From Terriglobia bacterium (lineage in GTDB: Bacteria > Acidobacteriota > Terriglobia > UBA7540): DNA of 24,626 nucleotides. The first letter of the stretch is position 1. Each line of letters begins with the position of its first letter. The notes beneath the pieces are model-generated. The model did no database searches, was not told the origin of the DNA, and saw only the letters and a list, made by a program, of their open reading frames with translations. Position numbers and translations under genes: made by a program. Of the stretch, positions 8,281 through 15,366 are shown piece after piece. The stretch spans positions 1 through 24,626 of the forward strand of contig JAIQGB010000046.1 of NCBI GenBank assembly GCA_020072905.1. The letters are read 5' to 3'.

Positions 8281-10068
8281 ATGCGCGAACCGTTCTTAGC
8301 AAAGCTGGAAAAGCGGATCATTGTCTGTGATGGGGCGATGGGCACGATGCTCTACTCCAAGGGCATCTCCTTCATCCGTTGCTTCGATGAACTGAACTTG
8401 TCCATGCCCCAGCTCGTCAAAGAGGTTCATCTCGGCTATGTCAAGGCCGGGGCCGAAGTGATCGAGACGAACACCTTCGGGGCGAGCCGCCTCCGCCTCG
8501 AGAAATTCAATCTGGGCGACAAGGTTCGGGAGATCAACCTCGCCGGCGCGCGCCTGGCGCGCGAGGTGGCGGGTGACGATTTCCACGTCGCGGGCTCGGT
8601 CGGCCCACTCGGCGTGCGTCTCGAGCCGTTGGGCTCCACGTCGTTCGATGAGGCCCGCCAGGCCTTTCGCGAGCAGATCGAGGCGCTCGCCGAAGCCGGT
8701 GTGGACCTGATCGTCATCGAGACCATGGCCGATTTGAATGAGGCCCATCAGGCGCTCCTCGCCGCCCAAGATGTCGGCAGTCTTCCTGTGGTCGTGCAGA
8801 TGACCATCCAGGATGACGGCTCGACACCCACCGGCACGCTTCCCGAGGAATTCACGCGCCAGCTCGACGCCTGGGGCGCCGATCTCATTGGAGTGAACTG
8901 CAGCGTCGGCCCCGCCGCCGTCCTCGAGGCCCTCGAGCGAATGGCCGCAGTGACCCAGAAGAAGCTCTCCGCGCAGCCCAACTACGCGCGGCGATTCATT
9001 CAAGCCGGGGCGCGCCTGGTGGGCGGCTGTTGCGGCACGACTCCGGACCATATCCGGGCCATCAAGGCCGCGGTGCGCTCGCTCACCCCCCAACCGACTC
9101 GAACGATGGTGGAAGTGGCGACGCGCCAGGTCCGGACGCTCGAGCCGCCTCCGATCGAGCAGCGTTCCCGCCTGGGAGAGAAGCTGGCGCGCGGCGAGTT
9201 CCCGGTGCTCGCGGAAATCGTTCCGCCCAAAGGCTCTGACCCTACTAGGGAAATCGAAGGGGCGCAGTACTTGCTTGCTCAGGGTGTGGATGCCGTCAAC
9301 ATTCCCGACGGCACGGGCGCCACGGCGCGGATGAGCGCTCTCATGCTGGCCGCGATTCTCCAGCAACGGGTGGGAATCGAGGTCCTGCTCCATTACAGTT
9401 CGCGCGACAGAAATGTGCTGACGATTCAATCCGACTTCCTGGGCGCCTACGCGTTGGGTCTCCGCAACATCCTGGCTCTGACCCGGGACACGGCCCAGTA
9501 TTCGACGATGCTCGAATCGGCGGTCTTCGAAGTGGACGCCATCGGGCTGGTGAACATCCTGAACAATCTCAACCGCGGCCTCGACGTGGGCGCAAACCCA
9601 CTGGGCACGCAGACCGGCTTCCTGATCGGGGTGGGGCTCAACCCTTATGCCGTGGATGTCGATGAGGAATTGCGGCGCTTTGAATTCAAGATCGAAGCGG
9701 GCGCCAACCTCGCCGTCACGCAACCCATCTTCGATGTGGAGCGGCTCAGGCAGTTCCTGGGGGGTGTTGCTTCTGCCGGCCTGGGTAAGCTTCCTGTGAT
9801 CGCGAGCCTCTGGCCGCTCACGAGTTTCCGCAACGCGGAATTCATGAACAATGAGGTTCCCGGCGTTTCTGTCCCGCCGACGGTGATGGAGCGCATGCGC
9901 AAGGCCGACACCGGCGAACGCGCGCGCGCCGAAGGCCTCAAGATCGCGCGGGAAATGCTCGTGGAACTGCGCGGGCTCGTGCAGGGTGTGCAAATCGCGG
10001 CGCCGTTCGGCCGGTACGCCCTGGCCGTGGAAGTGGCGCAGGCCCTGAACCCAAAGGCTGAAGTGTAA
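8281..10068 (+). CDS. Fused homocysteine S-methyltransferase / 5,10-methylenetetrahydrofolate reductase
   Basis: A 595-aa cytosolic fusion for methionine and one-carbon metabolism. The N-terminal half (about 1-290) is a MetH/BHMT-type homocysteine methyltransferase barrel with CDGAMGTMLY and zinc ligands C207 (GVNC), C250 and C251 (GGCCGT). The C-terminal half (about 305-595) is a MetF-like flavin TIM barrel with HYSSRDRN, QSDFLGAYALGLRN, NPLGTQTGFLIGVG and VTQPIFD. Related two-domain proteins such as Bacillus YitJ are slightly longer. Two deviations stand out. The sequence passes directly from AQPN (ending N234) to YARRF (Y235), missing about 22-25 residues normally found there (NAGxP...SPEYMA type). 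The usual TGDPP motif is TRDTA (401-405), with the Asp kept as D403. The reading frame is otherwise intact. Family identity is secure, but full methyltransferase activity is doubtful. Confidence 0.9.
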   Translation: MREPFLAKLEKRIIVCDGAMGTMLYSKGISFIRCFDELNLSMPQLVKEVHLGYVKAGAEVIETNTFGASRLRLEKFNLGDKVREINLAGARLAREVAGDDFHVAGSVGPLGVRLEPLGSTSFDEARQAFREQIEALAEAGVDLIVIETMADLNEAHQALLAAQDVGSLPVVVQMTIQDDGSTPTGTLPEEFTRQLDAWGADLIGVNCSVGPAAVLEALERMAAVTQKKLSAQPNYARRFIQAGARLVGGCCGTTPDHIRAIKAAVRSLTPQPTRTMVEVATRQVRTLEPPPIEQRSRLGEKLARGEFPVLAEIVPPKGSDPTREIEGAQYLLAQGVDAVNIPDGTGATARMSALMLAAILQQRVGIEVLLHYSSRDRNVLTIQSDFLGAYALGLRNILALTRDTAQYSTMLESAVFEVDAIGLVNILNNLNRGLDVGANPLGTQTGFLIGVGLNPYAVDVDEELRRFEFKIEAGANLAVTQPIFDVERLRQFLGGVASAGLGKLPVIASLWPLTSFRNAEFMNNEVPGVSVPPTVMERMRKADTGERARAEGLKIAREMLVELRGLVQGVQIAAPFGRYALAVEVAQALNPKAEV

Positions 10069-10109
10069 AGGTCAAAAGAATTCAGTCCGCCCTTTACTCT
10101 TCAGCCTTT
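10053..10109 (+). terminator. Long stem-loop overlapping the stop codon of the methionine/folate gene
   Basis: Arms at 10053-10071 and 10091-10109 pair over 19 positions with one T-T mismatch, enclosing a 19-nt loop. The TAA stop (10066-10068) lies inside the left arm. No clean T run follows, only a pyrimidine-rich stretch, so it could act as a terminator, an mRNA end stabiliser, or a leftover of a repeated element. The structure is read directly; its role is inferred. Confidence 0.5.
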
Positions 10110-10131
10110 ACACTTTAACCTTCATCTGAAC
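10091..10131 (+). repeat. Three degenerate 14-nt tandem repeats before xseB
   Basis: CCTTTACTCTTCAG (10091-10104), CCTTTACACTTTAA (10105-10118) and CCTTCATCTGAAC (10119-10131) follow each other without gaps and end at the xseB start codon. The right arm of the preceding stem-loop is made of the first unit plus the start of the second. The end of the upstream gene contains the inverted counterpart. No Shine-Dalgarno sequence precedes the xseB ATG. Confidence 0.5.
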
Positions 10132-10386
10132 ATGACCCAACCACCCAAGTCCGGGAAGGCCGAGAGCTTCGAGAAGAATTTGGAACGCTTGGACTCCATC
10201 GTCCGCCAGTTGGAGGATGCGGAGCTCCCGCTCGAAAAGGCCTTACAACTGTATGAGGAAGGAATGAAGCTCTCGGAGGTTTGTCATAAGCAGCTCGAAG
10301 AAGCGGAAGGCCGCGTCGAAATCCTGATGAAGAAAGCCGGGGGCAAGGTGGTGGCGGAACCTTTTGCGCCGGAGGAGACGGAATAA
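10132..10386 (+). CDS. xseB: Exodeoxyribonuclease VII small subunit
   Basis: An 84-aa protein of the usual size for XseB. It is mostly two helices with the family pattern FEKNLERLDSIVRQLED followed by LPLEKALQLYEEGMKL and a charged helix KQLEEAEGRVEIL. XseB binds the large subunit XseA to form exonuclease VII, which degrades single-stranded DNA into short oligonucleotides. xseA is not in this window. The ATG at 10132 follows a tandem repeat and lacks a visible ribosome binding site. The gene is 2 nt from ispA; the xseB-ispA-dxs order is widespread in bacteria and supports the assignment. Confidence 0.93.
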   Translation: MTQPPKSGKAESFEKNLERLDSIVRQLEDAELPLEKALQLYEEGMKLSEVCHKQLEEAEGRVEILMKKAGGKVVAEPFAPEETE

Positions 10387-10388
10387 GC

Positions 10389-11291
10389 TTGAGCCCGACG
10401 TCCTCAGCCGCCATTCCGCAGTACCTCGATAAGCAGCGGCTCCAGGTAGATGCGGAGTTGGAACGAATCCTTCCGGGCGCGGGCGAATATCCGCCCTCCA
10501 TTCACCAGGCGATGCGCCATTCCGTTTTCGCCGGTGGCAAACGGCTGCGGCCGATCCTGTGCCTGGAATCCGGGCGGCTCTTCAACGGCGACGAACGAAG
10601 CCTCCGCCGTCTGGGCTGTGCGCTGGAATTGATCCACACGTATTCGCTGATCCACGATGACCTCCCGGCGCTCGACAACGACGACCTGCGGCGCGGCAAG
10701 CCCAGCTGCCATCGGGTTTTCGGCGAGGCGACAGCGATCCTGGCGGGCGACGCGCTACTGACTCTCGCCTTCGAAATCATATCCGAGCCCGGCGCGGGAA
10801 TTGAGGAACGTCGCTTGGAGGTAATCCATGACCTTTCCCACGCCATCGGGACGCGGGCGGGGATGGTGGGCGGGCAGGTTGTAGACCTGGAAACCGCGGG
10901 CCATACAACCAGCGCTGAGACGCTCGATTATATCCATTCTGCCAAGACAGGCTCCTTCATCCGTGCCGCGGTGCGCTCGGGCGCGCTCGACGCCGGCGCG
11001 AACCCGGAAGATCTCGGCCGCCTCAGCGCGTACGGCGGGAGGATCGGCCTGGCGTTTCAGATTGCCGACGACTTGCTGGACGTGACCAGCACTCGCGAGG
11101 AACTCGGCAAGTCGGTGGGCAAGGACGACCAGCAGCACAAGGCCACCTATCCGGCCATCCACGGTATCGAAGAGTCGCGGCGGATCGCCGTCCAGCTCGT
11201 CCACGAAGCCTGCCAAGCTCTGGAGCCCTATGGCGATCGGGCCCGCCGACTCCAGGAGCTTGCCCATTTCTTGATCGAGAGGACCCATTGA
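10389..11291 (+). CDS. ispA: Polyprenyl synthetase (farnesyl/geranylgeranyl diphosphate synthase)
   Basis: A 300-aa trans-isoprenyl diphosphate synthase. The start is TTG at 10389, 2 nt after the xseB stop, with GGAGGAG about a dozen nt upstream inside xseB; no in-frame ATG occurs before the conserved region. The first aspartate-rich motif is D90-D91-L-P-A-L-D96, the second is D227-D228-L-L-D231, and FAGGKRLRP, GGQVVDLE and KTGSFIRAA are in place. The residues before the first motif (HTYSLIHDD) match the IspA-type farnesyl diphosphate synthases, so a C15 product is likely, but GGPP cannot be excluded. It condenses IPP with allylic diphosphates to feed quinone, carotenoid and undecaprenyl lipid synthesis. 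The stop overlaps the dxs start. Confidence 0.92.
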   Translation: MSPTSSAAIPQYLDKQRLQVDAELERILPGAGEYPPSIHQAMRHSVFAGGKRLRPILCLESGRLFNGDERSLRRLGCALELIHTYSLIHDDLPALDNDDLRRGKPSCHRVFGEATAILAGDALLTLAFEIISEPGAGIEERRLEVIHDLSHAIGTRAGMVGGQVVDLETAGHTTSAETLDYIHSAKTGSFIRAAVRSGALDAGANPEDLGRLSAYGGRIGLAFQIADDLLDVTSTREELGKSVGKDDQQHKATYPAIHGIEESRRIAVQLVHEACQALEPYGDRARRLQELAHFLIERTH

Positions 11292-13213
11292 TGGAATACC
11301 AGTACTTGCCGCGCATCGATTCGCCCGCAGACCTCAAGAAAGTTCCGCGCGAGGAGCTTCCCAAGGTCGCCGCGGAGCTGCGCGATTACCTCGTCACGGT
11401 GGTCTCCAAAGTCGGCGGGCACCTCGCTTCGAGCCTGGGCGCCACGGAGCTGACCGTCGCGCTCCACTACACCTTCGATACGCCGCGGGACAAGATCGTC
11501 TGGGACGTCGGCCATCAGGCCTACGTCCACAAGATTCTCACCGGTCGCCGCGACCGCTTCCCGACCATCCGCCAGTATGGAGGGCTTTCCGGCTTCCCTG
11601 TTCGGGACGAGAGCCCGTACGACACGTTCAACGTGGCGCACGCCGGTACGGCGATCTCGGGAGCCCTCGGCATGGCCGTGGCGCGCGACCTGCGCGGTGA
11701 GGACTTCCATGTCGTCGCGGTGGTCGGCGACGCGGGTCTGACGGCGGGCATGGAGCTGGAGGGCATCAACAACCTCGGCACGCTGCAGAAGAAGATGTTG
11801 GTCATTCTCAACGACAACGAGATGTCGATCTCCCCCAACGTCGGCGCGCTCGCCGGCTACCTCAACCGCATCGTGCACGGGCAGGCCTATCACCGGTTAA
11901 AGGAAGAAGTCGAAAAGCTGATGCTTGCCGTCCCGCGCCTCGGCCCTCGGCTGCTCCGACTCTCGAAGGACATCGTCGAATCGGCCAAGACCATCCTCAT
12001 CCCCGGCCTGGTGTTCGAAGAACTGGGATTCGAATACGTCGGCCCGATCAACGGCCACAGCATAGATGAGCTCCTCGACGTCCTCGCGCGGGTTAAAGAC
12101 AACCCCCAGCCCACCGTCGTCCACGTCGTCACGCAGAAAGGCAAGGGCTACCTGCAGGCCGAAGAGTTGCCCGTGAAGTACCACGGCGTGACGCAGTTTG
12201 ACATCTCGACCGGCGCATTCCACAAGGCGCCCGCCAAGGCTCCCAGTTACACGGCGGTCTTCGGCAAGGCCCTGTGTGAACTGGCGGAGAAGGATTCCCG
12301 CGTCATCGCCATCACGGCGGCCATGAGCGAGGGCACGGGACTCAACGAATTCGCCAAGCGCTTCCCGGACCGCTTCTTTGACGTGGGTATCGCCGAACAA
12401 CACGCCGTGACCTTCGCCGTCGGCCTGGCCTGCGAAGGCTTGCGGCCCGTCGTGGCGATCTACTCCACATTCCTGCAACGCGCCTACGATCAGGTGATCC
12501 ACGACGCCTGCCTGATGCGCGCGCCCGTCACCTTCGCCCTCGACCGCGGCGGGATCGTGGGCGCCGACGGACCCACGCACCACGGCCTCTACGACCTGGT
12601 CTATCTGACGGCGCTGCCCGGCATCGTGGTGATGGCTCCCAAGGACGAGAACGAATTGCGGCACATGCTCTACACGGCGCTCACCGTGGATGGTCCCGCC
12701 GCGCTGCGCTACCCGCGCGGGAACGGCATGGGCGTGCCGATGGACCCGGAGTTCAAGCGTCTGGAAATCGGCAAAGCCGAAATCCTGCGCGAAGGAGGCG
12801 ATATCGCGATCCTGGCCCTCGGAAGCATGGTCTATCCCTCACTGGAAGCTGCGACGCAGCTTGAGGCGCTGGGCATCCACGCCACGGTCATCAACGCGCG
12901 CTTCGCCAAGCCCCTGGATGAAGAATTGATCTGCTGTCTGGCTGCGGAGAAACAATTCCTGGTAACGGCGGAAGAAGGGACCGAAGCCGGAGGCTTTGGC
13001 GCCAACGTTGTCGCCCTGCTTCAGGACCGGAAAATTCCGACCAGCGTCCTGCGCATTGCCGTTCCTGATCGCATCATCCCGCACGGCGCGCCCAACCTGC
13101 TGCACGCCAAGTACGGGCTCGACGCCGACGGCATCGTAGAGAAAATCAAGAACTACGCCCACGAGTGCCCGGTGCGCACGGAGCTGAAATTCCGCTCGCT
13201 GCTCCGGCCGTAG
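11291..13213 (+). CDS. dxs: 1-deoxy-D-xylulose-5-phosphate synthase
   Basis: 640 aa from the ATG at 11291, which shares its A with the ispA stop (TGATG overlap). GAGAGGA lies 8 nt upstream, so this start is better than the TTG one codon earlier. It is the first enzyme of the MEP isoprenoid pathway: a thiamine-diphosphate enzyme joining pyruvate and glyceraldehyde 3-phosphate. Visible motifs: GHLASSLGATELTVALHY near the N-terminus, the ThDP/Mg site GD147AGLTAGM with N174 in LNDNEMS, the catalytic E369 in GIAEQHAV, and GADGPTHHG. The GDG of many homologues reads GDA-G here, with the metal-binding Asp kept. Length and domain order are normal. Translational coupling with ispA puts two isoprenoid enzymes under common control. 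Confidence 0.96.
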   Translation: MEYQYLPRIDSPADLKKVPREELPKVAAELRDYLVTVVSKVGGHLASSLGATELTVALHYTFDTPRDKIVWDVGHQAYVHKILTGRRDRFPTIRQYGGLSGFPVRDESPYDTFNVAHAGTAISGALGMAVARDLRGEDFHVVAVVGDAGLTAGMELEGINNLGTLQKKMLVILNDNEMSISPNVGALAGYLNRIVHGQAYHRLKEEVEKLMLAVPRLGPRLLRLSKDIVESAKTILIPGLVFEELGFEYVGPINGHSIDELLDVLARVKDNPQPTVVHVVTQKGKGYLQAEELPVKYHGVTQFDISTGAFHKAPAKAPSYTAVFGKALCELAEKDSRVIAITAAMSEGTGLNEFAKRFPDRFFDVGIAEQHAVTFAVGLACEGLRPVVAIYSTFLQRAYDQVIHDACLMRAPVTFALDRGGIVGADGPTHHGLYDLVYLTALPGIVVMAPKDENELRHMLYTALTVDGPAALRYPRGNGMGVPMDPEFKRLEIGKAEILREGGDIAILALGSMVYPSLEAATQLEALGIHATVINARFAKPLDEELICCLAAEKQFLVTAEEGTEAGGFGANVVALLQDRKIPTSVLRIAVPDRIIPHGAPNLLHAKYGLDADGIVEKIKNYAHECPVRTELKFRSLLRP

Positions 13214-13279
13214 CCTCATTCGACCCTCTTCCCGGAAGATAATTCTCATCGGGGGCGGGCAACAGCGGAGCAGAAGCGG

Positions 13280-14299
13280 TTATGGGAACACCAAAGCCTT
13301 CATGAACCCCATCGGTTTTTCCATCATCATTGTGTAAGCTTGCATGATGTCGTCCAGTTTCAAGCGATTGGTGATGAGGGGTTTCACGTCGAGTTTTCCC
13401 GCGGCCAGCACATCCAGGGCGCGTGAGTAACTGTAGGGGTTGACCCAGGAACCCAAAATGGTCAGTTCCCGCGAAAGCACATTGAAAGGAATCATGCTGG
13501 CCTTTTGCCCCTCCGGCGCAAACCCAAAGATGAGCACCCGGCCACCCCGCTTGGCCAGATCCAGAGCCTGTTCAATGGTATCCGCACGGCCGACGACCTC
13601 GACGACTACATCCGGCCCCAGACCTTCGGTTTCGGCCAGGACCTGCTCTTTGAGGTCCCCCTCCTTCGGATTGATGACCACGTGCGCGCCGAACCTCTGT
13701 GCCATCTGGCGACGGGTTTCTTCCGGCTCAATCAGGATGACCTTCCTGGCGCCGGAGTGTAGGGCAAACTGCAGGTGAATCTGGCCCATCGGCCCGCCAC
13801 CGATAATCGCGACCGTTTCTCCGGAACGGTAATTGACCCTATCCACCGCGTGCACCACGCACGAGACGGGCTCAGCGAAGGCGGCCGACTCGTCGTCCAG
13901 GCTTTCGGGTAGGGGATAGATCCCTTTCTCGCTGGCCGTACAGTATTCGGCAAACCCCCCGTCGCGCAGTACCCCGTAAGCGGCGAGTTCCTTGCAGAAA
14001 CAGGGCTGGTGGTTCCGGCACCAGTAACACTTGCCGCAGCTCTCGTTGGGGTCACTCACGACCCTCTGACCCACCTTGAGGTTCCTGACGTTTTTCCCCA
14101 ACGCCACGATCTCCCCGGAATACTCGTGCCCGGGCACCACAGGAACTCGAGCCGAGTACTGGCCGTTGTAAAGCTTCAGGTCGGTGCCGCACATCCCGCA
14201 GGTCTTCACCTTGATGAGCGCCTCATCATCCTTGGGAATGGGGGCGGGGATATCCTTGACAGCGATTCTCTTTATGGCTTCGAGCACCGCAGCTTTCAT
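13280..14299 (-). CDS. Zinc-dependent alcohol/polyol dehydrogenase (sorbitol dehydrogenase-like)
   Basis: 339 aa from the ATG at 14299, which has a strong GGAGGAG just upstream; the frame is open further but without a better start. A medium-chain dehydrogenase: catalytic zinc ligands C37 (GMCGTD) and H58-E59 (PGHEY), and structural zinc site C88-C91-C94-C102 with the classical 3-3-8 spacing. The Rossmann motif is IIGGGPMGQIHLQFA, followed by an acidic residue after the second strand (LIEPEE), which suggests NAD rather than NADP. Homologues oxidise sorbitol, threonine, galactitol or related polyols; the substrate is unknown. It is the last gene of a four-gene operon, 17 nt after the second Gfo/Idh/MocA gene. 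A related GutB-type enzyme acts with a class-III aminotransferase in azasugar synthesis, which makes the neighbourhood notable. Confidence 0.9.
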   Translation of the reverse strand: MKAAVLEAIKRIAVKDIPAPIPKDDEALIKVKTCGMCGTDLKLYNGQYSARVPVVPGHEYSGEIVALGKNVRNLKVGQRVVSDPNESCGKCYWCRNHQPCFCKELAAYGVLRDGGFAEYCTASEKGIYPLPESLDDESAAFAEPVSCVVHAVDRVNYRSGETVAIIGGGPMGQIHLQFALHSGARKVILIEPEETRRQMAQRFGAHVVINPKEGDLKEQVLAETEGLGPDVVVEVVGRADTIEQALDLAKRGGRVLIFGFAPEGQKASMIPFNVLSRELTILGSWVNPYSYSRALDVLAAGKLDVKPLITNRLKLDDIMQAYTMMMEKPMGFMKALVFP

Positions 14300-14316
14300 A
14301 TCTCCTCCGATCACGC

Positions 14317-15366
14317 CTAGAGATTTCGCAACTTTATGGGAAGGCCTTTGCGGGCCGACTCTTCCGCCGCAATGATCAGCCGGGTGTTTAGCAGGCCGTC
14401 CTCGCCGCTCGTCAATGGTTTCTTGCCATCGCGCACGCATTCCACAAAGTGATACATGCTCTCAACTCCGAACCCCATCTGCTTCTCGTGGATTTCGGGA
14501 GTGATGAACAGGTCGGGGAAGGAGGGATGGGGAAACCCGGCGGAGGTCTTCGCCGTGTACTTGGCGATCGCGCCGTGGTGGGTGGGGTCGAGGTAGATCA
14601 CGCCCTTGCTCCCGATGATTTCGCACTTGTGATCAATCAGGGAGGGCGAGGACTGTGGAAGGACCCAACTGTTCTCCACGACTGCGGTAGCGCCGTTCGA
14701 GAAGTTGACGACGGTGATGTACATGTCCGCCGTCGGTACTCCTCGGCCGGTCAGGATGCCTTCCTGGCGCTGGCAGAAAATGCGGACCGGCTTCTCCCCC
14801 ATGAGCCAGCACGTCGTATCCAGAGCGTGACTTCCGAGAAACAGCAGTACCGAAGACTCCCCGGCCCAGGGCAACATCTTCGTCGGCACGTAAATGGTGT
14901 CGCTCAGACGATAGTAGATGTAGCGGACGTCGCCCAGTTCGCCGTCCCGAAGGGCACGCCAAGCATAGTAGTACGGCGGGTTCCAACGATTGTGCCAGTC
15001 GACCATCAGATAGACGCCTTTGGCCTTGGCCGCAGCAATCATGCGGCGGCATTCCGACACGGTCGTAGCCAGCGGCTTTTCCACCAGCATGTGCACGCCC
15101 TTGGCCGCGGCCTTAATCGCAATGTCTGCATGCGCGGTATCGGGTGTGGCGATCGAAATGCCGTCCAGGTTTTCGGCGAGCAACTCCTCGACGTGGCGGT
15201 AGAATTTCGGCACGCCGAATTCCCGGGCGGTTCGGGCAGCGCGTTCCGCATCCCGATCACAGACAGCCACCAGGTCCGCAGAGGGATGCTGCAGGTATGC
15301 CCGAATATGCATCCGCCCCCAGATGCCCACGCCCACAACGCCCAGGCGGACCCGTTTCCCTTTCAT
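14317..15366 (-). CDS. Gfo/Idh/MocA family oxidoreductase (second of the pair)
   Basis: 349 aa from the ATG at 15366, which overlaps the aminotransferase stop as ATGA. The N-terminal NAD(P)-binding fold has GVVGVGIWGRMH and the family catalytic lysine K97 in VEKPLA. The C-terminal alpha/beta domain carries H180 and D183 (GSHALD), the usual catalytic pair. There is no signal or Tat peptide, so it is cytosolic, unlike secreted GH109-type relatives. Enzymes of this family oxidise or reduce one hydroxyl/keto group of sugars, inositols or sugar acids. It is a divergent paralogue of the dehydrogenase at 16717-17709; shared signatures include HNRW, LSDTI and SWVL. Flanked by the aminotransferase and the zinc dehydrogenase, it probably makes or reduces a keto group on an amino-sugar-like substrate. 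Confidence 0.9.
   Translation of the reverse strand: MKGKRVRLGVVGVGIWGRMHIRAYLQHPSADLVAVCDRDAERAARTAREFGVPKFYRHVEELLAENLDGISIATPDTAHADIAIKAAAKGVHMLVEKPLATTVSECRRMIAAAKAKGVYLMVDWHNRWNPPYYYAWRALRDGELGDVRYIYYRLSDTIYVPTKMLPWAGESSVLLFLGSHALDTTCWLMGEKPVRIFCQRQEGILTGRGVPTADMYITVVNFSNGATAVVENSWVLPQSSPSLIDHKCEIIGSKGVIYLDPTHHGAIAKYTAKTSAGFPHPSFPDLFITPEIHEKQMGFGVESMYHFVECVRDGKKPLTSGEDGLLNTRLIIAAEESARKGLPIKLRNL

Noticed and set aside
8296..9993. Long minus-strand open frame (565 codons) opposite the methionine/folate gene
   Set aside because: Antisense to a well-supported enzyme, with no recognisable domain; typical of GC-rich coding DNA.
11726..11740. The GDA-G variant of the thiamine-diphosphate motif in dxs as a sign of inactivity
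   Set aside because: The metal-binding Asp, the downstream Asn and the catalytic Glu are intact, and Ala/Gly swaps here are tolerated in thiamine-diphosphate enzymes.
13214..13279. A terminator between the convergent dxs and zinc dehydrogenase genes
   Set aside because: Only a weak CCCG/CGGG pairing without a T run was found in the 66-bp gap.
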